Assembly: GCA_016871175.1 (NCBI GenBank)
Contig: VFZL01000028.1
Location: 1 to 53,986 of the forward strand
Direction of reading: 5' to 3'
DNA length: 53,986 nucleotides
DNA from: Acidimicrobiia bacterium
Lineage (GTDB): Bacteria > Acidobacteriota > Vicinamibacteria > Vicinamibacterales > CAVVIG01
In this document: positions 1-8,568 of the stretch, in pieces
Position numbering within the stretch: the first letter of the stretch is position 1
How the letters are laid out: each line of letters starts with the position of its first letter
Notes under the pieces: model-generated
Told to the model about the DNA's origin: nothing
Database searches by the model: none
Seen by the model: only the letters and a program-made list of their open reading frames with translations
Made by a program: the position numbers and the translations under genes

Positions 1-508
1 GGCATGCAGCCGGGCCCCCCCCCCCCCCCCCCCCCCCCCCCGTACGTCGATGACGATGATGGCGTCAACTGCCGAATCGATGACGGCGCGCAGGCGCGCT
101 TCGGTGGTCTCCCGCTGAAGGTCCGCTCGCTTGAGCGCGCTGATGTCGCGCACGACGGCGAGAGCGCCGATGACACGTCCCTCGGCATCTCGGACTGCAG
201 TGCCTAGCGTCGACACATGCACCACTCGACCGTCTCTTGCCACACGAACGGACTCGACGCGCTCGAGCACCTCGCCTGCACGAAGGCGATCGAGCACAGG
301 CGTGAACACCCCGGTCCCACCTGGCATCAGAATCGACAGGGATTGACCGATCATCTCATCGGCGGTGTAGCCGAAGATGCGCTCGGCTCCTCTGTTCCAC
401 GTACGAACCCTCCCTGTCGGGTCCGTGCTGACGACGCCGTCATCCGTGCATGTCAGGAGGGCCGCGAGGAAGGCAGGAGAGTCCTCAAAGGCGGGAATCG
501 TGTCAAGC
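1..508 (-). CDS. PAS-domain sensor protein, partial, start unclear
   Basis: The minus strand encodes a clear PAS domain in one open frame. It contains DDGVVSTDPTGRV, TWNRGAERIFGYTADEMIG and a PAC-like end, GALAVVRDISALKRADL. A second PAS begins at RLRAVIDSAVDAIIVIDV and is cut by the C homopolymer at 15-41, so the output domain is missing. PAS domains bind small ligands or cofactors and feed histidine kinases or cyclases. No ATG, GTG or TTG precedes the domain in this frame, which stays open up to about position 640, inside the C-terminal tail of the HTH protein read in another frame. Either this is the 3' part of that gene after a frameshift near 500-560, or it uses a rare start. The left boundary is the window edge. 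Confidence 0.6.
15..41. repeat. 27-nt C homopolymer
   Basis: An uninterrupted run of 27 cytosines (27 G on the minus strand) lies inside a PAS coding frame. On the minus strand the frame reads a good PAS start (ending VIDV) and then dissolves into glycine codons exactly at the tract. Poly-G runs of this kind are a known artefact of two-colour sequencing chemistry at read ends, so the 14 bases beyond it may not be truly contiguous with the rest. Confidence 0.9.
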
Positions 509-1495
509 CCTCGCGCGACGCCGCCGTTCGAGATCGAACGGGGAATGGAGGGCCGAGTACGCAGCCGGCCCCGCGCTGGGCGCCACGTCCGCCTCGGCCA
601 CCTGCATCGCTGGCTGCGGTAGGCTTTCGATCGTCAGCACCTCGAGCGCGTTGACCGCCTCGCGTGGCTCACGTGCCTCGCGCACATCCGAGATCGAGGC
701 GGTCGACTCGACGGACCCCACGTGCACCCGATCAAGTGCCGGTGCAGGCTGTTGTCTATCCGCTGAACGTGCCATTGACCGACCAGACGGCGCGACGCCC
801 GCAATCAAGGCGAACCCGGGCGTTCGCCCAAGAGCCAGCGTGGCCACCACGTTGTACAGCAGACTGATCACCGCGAGGGGCGCCCAGAATGTGCCGAAGA
901 CGGTATATCCAAGAAGCGCGAGCAGCAGAGTACTACTGGCATCGATCGCGGCGGCGAGCCAACGCGTCGGGATCGGCTCCTTGGCCGCGGCGTGCCCCGC
1001 CCCGAACCGCTCCGCGACGACCAGCATCGCCTCATGAGAACTCGGTGCCTCGGAGCCGGGGGTCTCGGCAAGAAGGAGCCGCGGCTCCTCGCCGTCATCG
1101 GTGTCTGGCTTCGCGCTGGGGTGCAAGAGGGGCGCCTCCGGCACCTGCCCGAACACAATCCGCGAGCTGTTGAGTGCCGGTTGAACCGGAACCGGCGGAC
1201 GGGCTGGCACCAGGACGCCGCCCTGGCTGACCGCCAGCGCAAGCCCATCAGGGAAGGACTCCGGGAACCGTTCAAGGAACTCGCGGCAGATTTGGTCGGG
1301 GTTGAGCCCGATAGCTTCCGCATAAGCACGGATGAACGAGCGTCCGAAGATACCGCCCGGCCATCGAGACACATCGTTGCGCTCAAGGCCCTCGAAGAGG
1401 GAGGCCTGGATCTTCGTGGACGCTGCAATCTGGCCGAGCGTGATGTGTTGTCGTTCGCGCTGTCGGCGGAGCCGTGCGCCGAAGCTTTCGTTCAT
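503..1495 (-). CDS. RodZ-like HTH protein with RDD-like membrane segment
   Basis: 330 aa. Residues 5-75 form a RodZ-type HTH_25 domain: FGARLRRQRERQHITLGQIA, then FEGLERNDVSRWPGGIFGRSFIRAYAEAIGLNPD. A proline-rich linker follows, then two hydrophobic segments near 180-200 and 205-223. The sequence TRWLAAAIDA resembles the first motif of RDD membrane proteins, and GRTPGFAL resembles their TPG motif. The roughly 100-residue tail is low complexity. HTH_25 proteins with one membrane anchor connect MreB or DNA to the envelope; the RDD-like part makes this one atypical, so its role is unknown. I chose the start at 1495 because its ATG overlaps the stop of the upstream small membrane gene (ATGA). 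The end is suspect: a PAS frame without its own start begins right at the stop codon. Confidence 0.65.
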   Translation of the reverse strand: MNESFGARLRRQRERQHITLGQIAASTKIQASLFEGLERNDVSRWPGGIFGRSFIRAYAEAIGLNPDQICREFLERFPESFPDGLALAVSQGGVLVPARPPVPVQPALNSSRIVFGQVPEAPLLHPSAKPDTDDGEEPRLLLAETPGSEAPSSHEAMLVVAERFGAGHAAAKEPIPTRWLAAAIDASSTLLLALLGYTVFGTFWAPLAVISLLYNVVATLALGRTPGFALIAGVAPSGRSMARSADRQQPAPALDRVHVGSVESTASISDVREAREPREAVNALEVLTIESLPQPAMQVAEADVAPSAGPAAYSALHSPFDLERRRRARA

Positions 1496-1659
1496 GATCG
1501 ATCTTCGCCCTGATGCTCCATTAGCCACTGCCGGCTGACGGAGGCGTTTTCGAGGTACGCCATCGTGTCGGCCTTCCGACTGCTGCGCCAGATGGCGAAG
1601 GCGGCGATTACGGCCAGGGCAACGACACCGGCGATGATCGCGACGGTCATGCTCGGCAT
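1492..1659 (-). CDS. small single-pass membrane protein
   Basis: 55 aa beginning MPSMTVAIIAGVVALAVIAA: one N-terminal transmembrane helix followed by a short charged tail (WRSSRKADTMAYLENASVSRQW). There is no recognised family. Its stop overlaps the ATG of the RodZ-like gene by 4 bp, so the two are probably translated together from the promoter at 1706-1734, which leaves a leader of about 40 nt. An in-frame start 75 bp upstream would overlap that promoter's -35 element, so the shorter form is preferred. Confidence 0.6.
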   Translation of the reverse strand: MPSMTVAIIAGVVALAVIAAFAIWRSSRKADTMAYLENASVSRQWLMEHQGEDRS

Positions 1660-1705
1660 GTTGACTCCGATTAAGCGATCACACTCGGGAAGTCGGGGAA
1701 GGGCT

Positions 1706-1734
1706 AGATTAGCGGGAGGCGCGCGTGCTTTCAA
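1706..1734 (-). promoter_or_regulatory. sigma70-like promoter
   Basis: Read on the minus strand: TTGAAA (1734-1729), a 17-bp spacer, then TAATCT (1711-1706). It lies about 47 bp upstream of the small membrane protein / RodZ-like operon, in one of the more A+T-rich patches of the area. Confidence 0.5.
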
Positions 1735-1799
1735 GAGAAAGTGTGCGGCCGCTCAAAAAATTCTGCGGCAGCCAGCAACGCTCAGCCCTCGTCGCCGTG

Positions 1800-2156
1800 T
1801 CAGCGTGTCGTGCCGAAAATGAGGGGCGCGCCAGTGACCGGAGCAGCCCCCCGACCGCTCGTGACGACGCGACCAGCGGCAGTACGGAGCTCGTACGCGA
1901 GTCCGGTGGCGCCAGCTGGGTCGACGTCGAGCGCCAGCGCGATGTGGTGGCGGTCGTTGACGGGCACCATGGGGAGTGCGCCGCGGCTGGCGGGTCTCAC
2001 GAGCACCGGGGCGAGGGCCTCAGCCACCTGACCGTCGCTGGTCGGGACGCTTGCACGCTGGCTCTGGTAGCCCACGACGACCGCCAGAGTCGCCGCGACG
2101 GCCCAGGGCAATACCGCCGACCTGTACCAACCCCAATAGACTCGTCGGTTCGTCAC
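1800..2156 (-). CDS. membrane-anchored anti-sigma-like protein
   Basis: 118 aa from a GTG start; an in-frame stop lies just upstream, so no longer form exists. One transmembrane helix (residues about 12-30, SAVLPWAVAATLAVVVGYQS) is followed by an extracytoplasmic domain that ends APLIFGTTR. The layout resembles the C-terminal part of ECF anti-sigma factors, but the N-terminal zinc-finger (zf-HC2) half that binds sigma is absent, and no sigma gene is adjacent. It may be a remnant or an independent small membrane protein. It is divergent from the CBS gene. Confidence 0.5.
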   Translation of the reverse strand: MTNRRVYWGWYRSAVLPWAVAATLAVVVGYQSQRASVPTSDGQVAEALAPVLVRPASRGALPMVPVNDRHHIALALDVDPAGATGLAYELRTAAGRVVTSGRGAAPVTGAPLIFGTTR

Positions 2157-2334
2157 CGCTCAGGTGCGCCTTGGAACGTGCTCGATTTCGCGGGCCCAGT
2201 CGGGGCGCGGTCGGCTACCGCGCGCCTGAAGGAGGCAGCGCCTTTGCACGAGGGGTCTACGGGTGAGCGGGCCGACCGCGTCGACCGGGGAGGACCGGCC
2301 AGGCTGAAAGCTCGGAGCCGTGAGAGGGGATGCC

Positions 2335-2790
2335 ATGAGAGCGCGAGACATCATGACGCAAGCAGTGCTGACGGTGCCCTCGGGAACGTCTGCCGACGAG
2401 GCCTGGCAGTTGATGCGCACGCACCGTATTCATCACCTGTTAGTGGGAGGCACCGCGCGGCCGATGGGTATTGTCTCGGAGCGCGACCTCGGTGGCCGGT
2501 CGGGCGCCTCCGTGCGACGCGGTTGTACCGTGGACGACTTGATGACGCGTGGCGTCGTCTCGGTAGCCGAGGATGAGACCATTCGCAAGGTGGCCAACGT
2601 CATGCGCGGGCGATCCATCGGTTGCGTGCTCGTGTCACAGCGACGGAAGATCGTGGGCATCATCACGGTGTCCGACCTTCTGGAGCTTCTGGGCCGAGGT
2701 GGAGAACACCCCGCGCGTACGATTTCCAGGCCGCCGCTGCATCACCGCGTGCCACATCGTAAACAAACCCGGACCACCGGCGTCTGGTAG
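2335..2790 (+). CDS. CBS-domain pair protein
   Basis: 151 aa. Two CBS motifs in tandem: MRARDIMTQAVLTVPSGTSADEA... ending GIVSERDL (residues 1-55), and VDDLMTRGVVSVAEDETIRKVANVM... ending GIITVSDLLELL (60-115). Such Bateman modules bind adenine nucleotides and act as energy or signal sensors. The basic tail after residue 118 is not conserved looking. The start at 2335 is preferred over an ATG 15 bp earlier because GAGGGG sits at the right distance. The gene is followed 37 bp later by a universal stress protein on the same strand, so the two probably form a stress operon. Confidence 0.8.
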   Translation: MRARDIMTQAVLTVPSGTSADEAWQLMRTHRIHHLLVGGTARPMGIVSERDLGGRSGASVRRGCTVDDLMTRGVVSVAEDETIRKVANVMRGRSIGCVLVSQRRKIVGIITVSDLLELLGRGGEHPARTISRPPLHHRVPHRKQTRTTGVW

Positions 2791-2827
2791 AAAGCGTCCG
2801 GAACCCAACTGGTGAGGAGCTGAGTAG

Positions 2828-3757
2828 ATGTGGAACGTTTCGCGGATCCTGTGCCACATCGACTTCTCGGATGCGTCTCGTCACGCGCTCGACCAGGCCA
2901 TCGTCGTGGCGCGGTTCTTCGACGCGCCAATCTCCGTGCTGTACGTCTACAGCCAGCCGTTCCTGCCAGTGCCGGCCTACGGCATGTTGACCGACGTTGG
3001 GACCCTCACGCTCAGTCCTGAAGACACCGACCGTTTGCGGAGCGATGTCGAGCAGTTCGTCGCTCCTGCGCGGATGGCCGGGCTGCAGGTGAACATCGCC
3101 GTCGAGCCGGGCCTGCCGGCCACCCGCATCCTCGCCACCGCGAAAACGCTGCCCGCGGACCTCATCGTCCTTGGGACGCATGGTGTGTCCGGCTTCGAGC
3201 GTCTCGTCCTCGGATCGGTGACCGAGAAGATCCTCCGCAAGGCGACATGTCCGGTGCTCACCGTGCCGCCGCGTGCGGAGGGGAGCGCTGTCGTCCCCTT
3301 CAAGCACATCCTGTGCGTCGTAGACTTCTCGGAAACCTCGCTCAAAGCGTTGGCGACGGCCTTGTCATTGGCGCAGGAAGCGGACGCCGAGCTCACCGTG
3401 GTCCACGTGTTGGAGTGGCCGGCCCCGGCCACGCCAGGCGTGACGACGCCCGCCACGCCCGAACTCGGGGCCAGTGGCGTGTTCGACCTGGAGCGCTATC
3501 GTGCTGTGCTCGAGGCCGACGCCGGGGAGCGGCTGAAGGCGCTGCTCCCGGCCGGCGTACAGGAGTGGTGCACACCCGAGACGCGCGTTCTGCACGGAAA
3601 GCCGTGGGCCGAGATCCTTGCGGCGGCCAGCGCACGTCACGCGGACCTCATCGTGCTGGGGGTTCGCGGTCGCAACCCGATCGACCTGATGCTGTTCGGA
3701 TCGACCGCGAATCAGACCGTGCGGCGGGCGACGTGCCCCGTGCTCACTACGGCGTGA
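2828..3757 (+). CDS. tandem universal stress protein (UspA family)
   Basis: 309 aa with two Usp domains (about 5-145 and 155-309). Each ends in the ATP-binding signature G-x2-G-x9-G-[S/T]: GTHGVSGFERLVLGS in the first and GVRGRNPIDLMLFGS in the second. Both are followed by the usual ATCPVLT strand, so both halves should bind ATP. Tandem Usps are cytoplasmic stress-survival proteins. GAGGAG lies 7 nt before the ATG. The last 11 bp overlap the end of the convergent outer-membrane protein gene. Confidence 0.9.
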   Translation: MWNVSRILCHIDFSDASRHALDQAIVVARFFDAPISVLYVYSQPFLPVPAYGMLTDVGTLTLSPEDTDRLRSDVEQFVAPARMAGLQVNIAVEPGLPATRILATAKTLPADLIVLGTHGVSGFERLVLGSVTEKILRKATCPVLTVPPRAEGSAVVPFKHILCVVDFSETSLKALATALSLAQEADAELTVVHVLEWPAPATPGVTTPATPELGASGVFDLERYRAVLEADAGERLKALLPAGVQEWCTPETRVLHGKPWAEILAAASARHADLIVLGVRGRNPIDLMLFGSTANQTVRRATCPVLTTA

Positions 3758-4373
3758 CGGGACGATCTTCGAATCGATACCCAATACGGCAACCGACCAT
3801 CGCGACCGACTCGCCACGGCCGCCGCGCCGCACGAACACACCCGACACCTTCGGTCGGACGGAGATGCGATCGTGGACGCGCCAGTCGACACCAGCCGAG
3901 AGCCGGAACGCGGGGTCGACGAACGACTGCGACGGATCGCCGACGATGCCCTGGCGCAGGCGTCCGCGATAGAAGCCCGACATTGGCGATGCCGATGAAT
4001 CGAAGGTGGCACGGTACAGACCGAATCCCGCACCGACGAACGGCCTGACCCGCTCGCGGTTCAGCACATTGAAGATCCCGCCCACGTCGGCGTGAAACGC
4101 GCTCGCGCCCGTCCCGCGCGCGAGCCAGGACCCGCGCACTTCTGCTGCCGCTCCAGGCACCAAACGCCAACCGACGATACCCGCGAGCACCGGACCGGTG
4201 TGCGCATCCGACGTGCCGGCGCCCAGGAATCCGTCCAGATGCGTGCCGCGTTCAGGCCCGGGTGGGCGGTCCTGAGCCATGGCGGTCTCGTGTGCCGCCA
4301 AGAACGCCGCCAGCACAACCCCCAGAGCTGCGACCAACCGTGGCGACTGTGACCTCTCTGCGATGCCGGTCAT
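3747..4373 (-). CDS. outer-membrane beta-barrel protein
   Basis: 208 aa. An N-terminal signal peptide (LVAALGVVLAAFLAAHETAMA, cleavage near residue 30) is followed by alternating amphipathic strands: HLDGFLGAGTSD, VLAGIVGWRL, AAAEVRGSWLARG, VRPFVGAGFGLYRA, FRLSAGVDWRV, ISVRPKVSGVFV. It ends in GCRIGYRF, with a C-terminal aromatic typical of barrels recognised by BamA. It resembles OmpA/OmpW-like small barrels without a recognisable substrate. The ATG at 4373 follows GGGAGG. It is divergent from terC. Confidence 0.7.
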   Translation of the reverse strand: MTGIAERSQSPRLVAALGVVLAAFLAAHETAMAQDRPPGPERGTHLDGFLGAGTSDAHTGPVLAGIVGWRLVPGAAAEVRGSWLARGTGASAFHADVGGIFNVLNRERVRPFVGAGFGLYRATFDSSASPMSGFYRGRLRQGIVGDPSQSFVDPAFRLSAGVDWRVHDRISVRPKVSGVFVRRGGRGESVAMVGCRIGYRFEDRPVTP

Positions 4374-4519
4374 GAAACCTCCCGGCTTGGTCGTCGTGCA
4401 GACGCGATGCCGTCCGCCGGCAAGCCTGAATCGCGGGCGAGGCCTTCCATGCGGAGCGGACCGCCGGACGGTCGGCACCTCGCTACTCGCGCCGGCCCCC
4501 GGCTCATCGGCGATAATCA

Positions 4520-5266
4520 ATGCCCATGGACGCATTCCTCAGCTCGGAAGGGCTGCTGGCGCTGGGCACCCTCACGTTTCTCGAAATCGTCCTCGGTGTC
4601 GACAACGTGATCTTCATATCGATCTTGTCCAGCAAGCTTCCCGGGCCGCTGCAGGTGCGCGCGCGCCGGCTGGGTTTGCTGGCCGCGATGGTGATGCGGA
4701 TCCTGCTGCTGCTGTCCATCGCCTGGATCATCCGGCTGACGGCTCCGCTGTTCTCGGTCGCGAGCTGGGAGATTTCGGGCCGCGATCTGATTCTGATCCT
4801 TGGAGGGTTGTTCCTCCTCGCGAAGGCGACGCTCGAAATCCACGAACGCCTCGAGGGTGAGTCGGGGCACGCTGAACGCCGGTCGCTGCCCTCGTTTGGG
4901 GCCGTCATCCTTCAGCTCATGGCACTCGATTTGGTCTTCTCGCTGGACTCGGTGATCACGGCCGTCGGCATGGCCGAGGACGTGTCCATCATGGTCGCCG
5001 CCGTCGTGCTCGCGGTCGCGGTGATGATGTTCTCCGCCGAGGGCATCAGCGCGTTCGTGAACCGGCACCCGACGGTAAAGGTGCTGGCGCTCTCGTTCCT
5101 CCTGCTCATCGGCATGTCGCTGGTCGGTGACGGCCTTGACATGCACATTTCGAAGGGCTACATCTATTTTGCGATGGGCTTCTCGGTGTTCGTGGAGACG
5201 ATCAACCTGCGCGTGCGCGGGAGCAAGCCGCTCAAGCTGCACCAGGGGATCGGAGCGCCCGATTAG
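4520..5266 (+). CDS. TerC-family integral membrane protein
   Basis: 248 aa with about seven transmembrane helices. Family hallmarks are present: FLEIVLGVDNVIFISIL near the N-terminus and MALDLVFSLDSVITAVGMAED in the middle, carrying the conserved acidic residues in membrane helices. The C-terminal part KGYIYFAMGFSVFVETINLRVR is typical of the TerC/YkoY/Alx group. These proteins are linked to metal (Mn) efflux, tellurite resistance and metalation of exported enzymes. A GATAAT at 4512-4517 sits so close to the start that the transcript may be leaderless, using the second ATG at 4526. Confidence 0.9.
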   Translation: MPMDAFLSSEGLLALGTLTFLEIVLGVDNVIFISILSSKLPGPLQVRARRLGLLAAMVMRILLLLSIAWIIRLTAPLFSVASWEISGRDLILILGGLFLLAKATLEIHERLEGESGHAERRSLPSFGAVILQLMALDLVFSLDSVITAVGMAEDVSIMVAAVVLAVAVMMFSAEGISAFVNRHPTVKVLALSFLLLIGMSLVGDGLDMHISKGYIYFAMGFSVFVETINLRVRGSKPLKLHQGIGAPD

Positions 5267-5308
5267 GCCGGTCAGCCGGACGGGCCCCGCAGGCGAGTGG
5301 GTGCGCGC

Positions 5309-5659
5309 CTACCTGCGTCGGTGACGAGCGACGGTGATCGCCGCGTCCACCTGGCTCGGTTCGACCTGGCCGTGGAAGGTACTGCCTTCGTGAAGGATGA
5401 GGCGTGTCGACACGATCCGCCCGTCCACGTCGGCCGTGGTCCGAATGTCCACAACCTCGGTGGCGAGTAAGGTGCCCTTCACTCGGCCCGCAATCGTGAT
5501 GTCACGTCCGACGATGTCGCCCTGGACCACGGCGTCTTCACCGATAGTCACCGCGTGCCCTTCGCACCACATCGGACCCTCGACGCGTCCTTCGATGCTG
5601 ATGTCGTCGGTGGCTGTCACCTCGCCTCGGACGCTCACGGTCGGCCCGATGCGTGTCAT
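5309..5659 (-). CDS. bactofilin
   Basis: 116 aa. Short hydrophobic repeats of a right-handed beta helix run through the protein: SIEGRVEGPMWCEGHAVTIG, EDAVVQGDIVGRDITIAGRV, KGTLLATEVVDIRTTADVDG, RIVSTRLILHEGSTFHGQV. This is the DUF583/bactofilin core that polymerises into membrane-associated filaments controlling cell shape, stalks or motility. The start is set by the 4-bp ATGA overlap with the upstream PilZ response regulator gene, which implies coupled translation. Confidence 0.88.
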   Translation of the reverse strand: MTRIGPTVSVRGEVTATDDISIEGRVEGPMWCEGHAVTIGEDAVVQGDIVGRDITIAGRVKGTLLATEVVDIRTTADVDGRIVSTRLILHEGSTFHGQVEPSQVDAAITVARHRRR

Positions 5660-6330
5660 CCGAGGGTGTCCACCAGGCCATGCCAGGCGCGCGTCGCCGA
5701 CTGGCTGGCTTCGGGCAGCGCCGCGCCGTACAGCCACGCACCGTCGCTGGTGCGGCTCGACCAGATCAAGTCCACTTGCACGGCGACATCGGATTGCGGG
5801 AGCACCACGTTGAACGACGCCGGCAGCTTCGGTTCCGTCTCTCGCGCAAGTTCGAACCGCATTCCGCCGTAGCTGACGTCCAGTATTCGTGCCGTGACGT
5901 CTTGCACTTGAGCCCTCAAGTCACCGGCCACCTGCTTCCGTGCCCAGCGAGGCGTCGGACCCGCCAGCTCCTGATGCGGTCGCGAGGCCAGTTGCTCCTC
6001 GACGAGCGCGAGCAGTGCCGCCGGTGCGACGGGTTTCAGGATGAACTGCGCGCCGAGATGACGCGCGTCGGCCTCCAGCACCGCATCCGGAAAACCGGTC
6101 ATGATGATGGTGGGCACCCGCTTCGGGGCCGTCACCAGCAGTTGGAGGCCGTTGTACGGCCCGAGCCGAATATCCGCGATGAGCACGTCCGGCGTTTCTT
6201 CGCGCATCACCCGGATGCCCTCTTCGTAACTGCTCGTCGCCCGCGCGTCGTACCCGGCGCGCGTCAGCAGTTCACTGAGACCCGTGCGGGTGGCGTCATT
6301 GTCCTCGACAATCAGCACTCGTGGCGCCAT
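5656..6330 (-). CDS. response regulator with PilZ domain
   Basis: 224 aa. Receiver domain at residues 1-120: VLIVEDND acidic pocket, phospho-acceptor Asp in DVLIADIRLGPYNGL, conserved Thr in TIIMTGFP and Lys in FILKPV. A C-terminal PilZ-like domain runs from about 140-220, with the D-x-S-x-x-G motif in RILDVSYGGMRFEL; the upstream arginine motif is only partly canonical (RWARK). PilZ domains bind cyclic di-GMP, so this protein may integrate phosphorylation and c-di-GMP. The ATG at 6330 follows AAGGGA. The next gene, overlapping by 4 bp, is a bactofilin, and the opposite strand carries a hybrid kinase that is the likely partner. Confidence 0.85.
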   Translation of the reverse strand: MAPRVLIVEDNDATRTGLSELLTRAGYDARATSSYEEGIRVMREETPDVLIADIRLGPYNGLQLLVTAPKRVPTIIMTGFPDAVLEADARHLGAQFILKPVAPAALLALVEEQLASRPHQELAGPTPRWARKQVAGDLRAQVQDVTARILDVSYGGMRFELARETEPKLPASFNVVLPQSDVAVQVDLIWSSRTSDGAWLYGAALPEASQSATRAWHGLVDTLG

Positions 6331-6697
6331 CGGGTGTCCCTTGCGATCCGATTGCGAAGGCCGAGGCTCCGTCCCTCGAGAGGAGTACGCCGCCCGCGCC
6401 CGTTCACTCAACACGTCGGCCGACACATCAGCTCGCATCTCACTCACCCTGCCGCGTGTCGGCCACGGGCGGGAGAGAGGCCTCGAGCGCGCACGACATC
6501 TTTCGTTGGGGACTCCAAGCGCGCAACCCACGCGCGGTAGCCAGTATATCGAACGAGGGTTCGCCCACAACCGCACAAAACGCCCAGTTTTCCGCTCAGC
6601 CGCGGATGGTCATTGCACAGCGTTTCACTCATTCGGGCGCTCGGGATCTGCGGGCGCGAGCTGCCCCGCCGATTCCTGAGCCGGACGTCTGTCAGAG
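6331..6697. other. divergent intergenic region (367 bp)
   Basis: No protein-like frame is visible. It holds the candidate minus-strand promoter at 6543-6570 and a small inverted repeat CGAAC-GAGG-GTTCG at about 6550-6563, inside the promoter spacer. Both the PilZ-regulator operon and the hybrid kinase are read outward from here. Confidence 0.6.
6543..6570 (-). promoter_or_regulatory. sigma70-like promoter of the PilZ-regulator/bactofilin operon
   Basis: Minus strand: TTGTGG (6570-6565), 16-bp spacer, TATACT (6548-6543). The spacer contains the inverted repeat CGAAC/GTTCG, which could be an operator. The leader to the ATG at 6330 would be about 200 nt. Confidence 0.4.
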
Positions 6698-8461
6698 ATG
6701 CCGTTCTTGCTGGACACTCTCGCCACACCAATGCTCGGGCTGCTGGGCGCCTCATGGCTGGGGGGCATGTTCGCCGGTTGGTGGCTCCGTACCGGCCCGC
6801 CGGGCGGAAGCGCCCGAACTGGGCCGGTATCGATGCCGTCCCCGGACCTGGTCCAGAACAGACCAGGCGAACGAACCGTCTCCACCTTCGGCGAGGGTGT
6901 CGCGACCGGGTTTTCCCCGCTGGCGTCCTCGCTGCGCGATCTGCTGGCTGCCGCGACGCAACACACGGACGAACTCATTAGCATCGCCACGCCGGACGGG
7001 GCGATCCTGTGGGCGAATCCGGCGTATTGCGGCGCTTTGGGCTACGATTTGACCGAAATCCGATGACTACGCGCGTCGGAGACCCTCGCCGAGCAGTCCC
7101 GGACGTCGCTGATCGAAATCGAGGCGGCCGCCCGTTCGGAGGGGGTCTGGCGTGGCACGGTCGTCCGTCGGCGTCGGGATGGCTCCACGCTGCTGTCCGC
7201 CGGGTCGGTGCTCGCGCTGCGCGACGCCCAGGGGACCCCGTCGCATTTCGTTGCGGTCGAACGCGACGTGACGCAGGAAGCGCAGCTGCGCGAGCAGCTC
7301 GTACATAGCGAGCGCTTGGCGGCCGTGGGTCAGCTCGTGTCGGGTGTGGCGCACGAGCTCAACAACCCGCTCCAATCGATCATCGGGTTCACCGAGCTGC
7401 TCATCGACGCCGAGCGCCGCGAACAGCCGCGCTCGGACCTGGAGCAAGTACGCGCCGAGGCGCACCGAGCCGCGAAGATCGTTCGAAACTTGCTCGCGTT
7501 CGTTCGTCGGTCGGCGGTCGAGCGCGCGCCCGTGTCGCTGAACGCGCTGGTCGAGGCGACGGTGGCGCTACGGAAGTACGAGTTCTCGATATCGGGGGTC
7601 ACGATCGAAGAGCGCTACGCCGACGATCTCGCACCCGTGGTGGTGAACCGCGAAGAGATCCAACAGGTGCTGCTCAATCTGATCTTGAACGCCGAACAGG
7701 CGATGAAGCCGACAGGGAGTCCAGGCCAAATCAGCCTCCGGACCTGGGCGACCGCCCAGGGCGTTACTGTGGAGGTCGCCGACAACGGACCGGGCGTGCC
7801 GGCCACCATCGCTCGTCGCGTCTTCGAGCCGTTCTATTCGACCAAGGGCGTGGGCGAAGGTACCGGTCTCGGTCTGGCGATTGCGCTCGGCATCGCCGAG
7901 GCCCATGGCGGTACGCTGGAGCTCGTCACCAGACCCGAACCGGGCGCTTGCTTCCGTCTCACACTGCCGCCGGCCAGCGAGGCGGCCACAGCCCCACAAA
8001 CGACCGGCGACGCCGCCCCCAGATGGACGGCGATTCCGGGTCGGCGCGCGCTGGTCGCCGACGATGAACCTGCGTTGCGCAAGCTGCTGCACCGCCTCCT
8101 GACGCGGCGTGGGTTCGCGGTCGATATCGCCGAGGACGGCCTTCTCGCCTCGAACATGGTCGAGCTCAATCGTTACGACGTCATCCTCTGCGACGTGCAG
8201 ATGCCGCGCATGGCAGGCACCCAGCTCTTCGATCGTCTCCGTCGCCGCCAGCCCCATCTAGCCTCCGCGTTCGCGCTCATCAGCGGCGACACGCTCGATC
8301 CTTCGGTGCAGGCCTTCGCAGAGACCGCGCAGATCCCGCTGCTCGCCAAACCGTTTGGAGCGAAGAACCTGGACCTGGTGCTCGACGAGGTCCTGGCGCG
8401 CCGCATGAAAAGCCTGAAGGACCCCGCCTCGCAACAGTCCGACATCCGCGCGACAGCTTGA
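6698..8461 (+). pseudogene. hybrid histidine kinase (PAS-HisKA-HATPase-REC) with in-frame TGA
   Basis: One reading frame of 588 codons is interrupted only by TGA at 7064-7066 (codon 123). In order it holds one N-terminal hydrophobic segment, a PAS domain split by the TGA (DELISIATPDGAILWANPAYCGALGYDLTEIR, stop, then LRASETLAEQSRTSLIE... FVAVERDVTQEA), HisKA with phospho-acceptor VAHELNNPLQ, an N box LILNAEQAM, G1 VADNGPGV, G2 GEGTGLGLAIA, and a C-terminal receiver with ALVADDEP, CDVQMP and LLAKPF. All kinase and receiver residues are intact, and the frame does not shift. The stop is therefore a recent nonsense change or a sequence error. A downstream start near 7208 could still yield a soluble kinase-receiver. 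It is divergent from the PilZ regulator/bactofilin operon. Confidence 0.85.
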
Positions 8462-8568
8462 TTGGGGGGCTCGCCTCCGGTCCGCCTTCGCGTGGTGCGC
8501 CCCGGTGCGGCACGCCGACGGGGTCGTGCGGGCGCGCAGCGATCATTGAATGGCCGGCGCGTGACGTG

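Noticed and set aside
1748-1770. Hairpin with A6/T6 as a rho-independent terminator
   Set aside because: The T run lies inside the loop (GCCGC-12 nt-GCGGC), not after the stem.
2160-2420. 86-aa minus-strand frame next to the anti-sigma-like gene
   Set aside because: Antisense to the start of the CBS gene and Arg/Pro-rich; ends 4 bp before the GTG of the real gene by chance.
3760-3785. T-loop-like TTCGAATC suggesting a tRNA
   Set aside because: It is inside the C-terminal coding part of the outer-membrane protein and no cloverleaf can be drawn.
7064-7066. TGA as selenocysteine
   Set aside because: PAS domains are not selenoproteins, and no SECIS-like hairpin is evident next to the codon.
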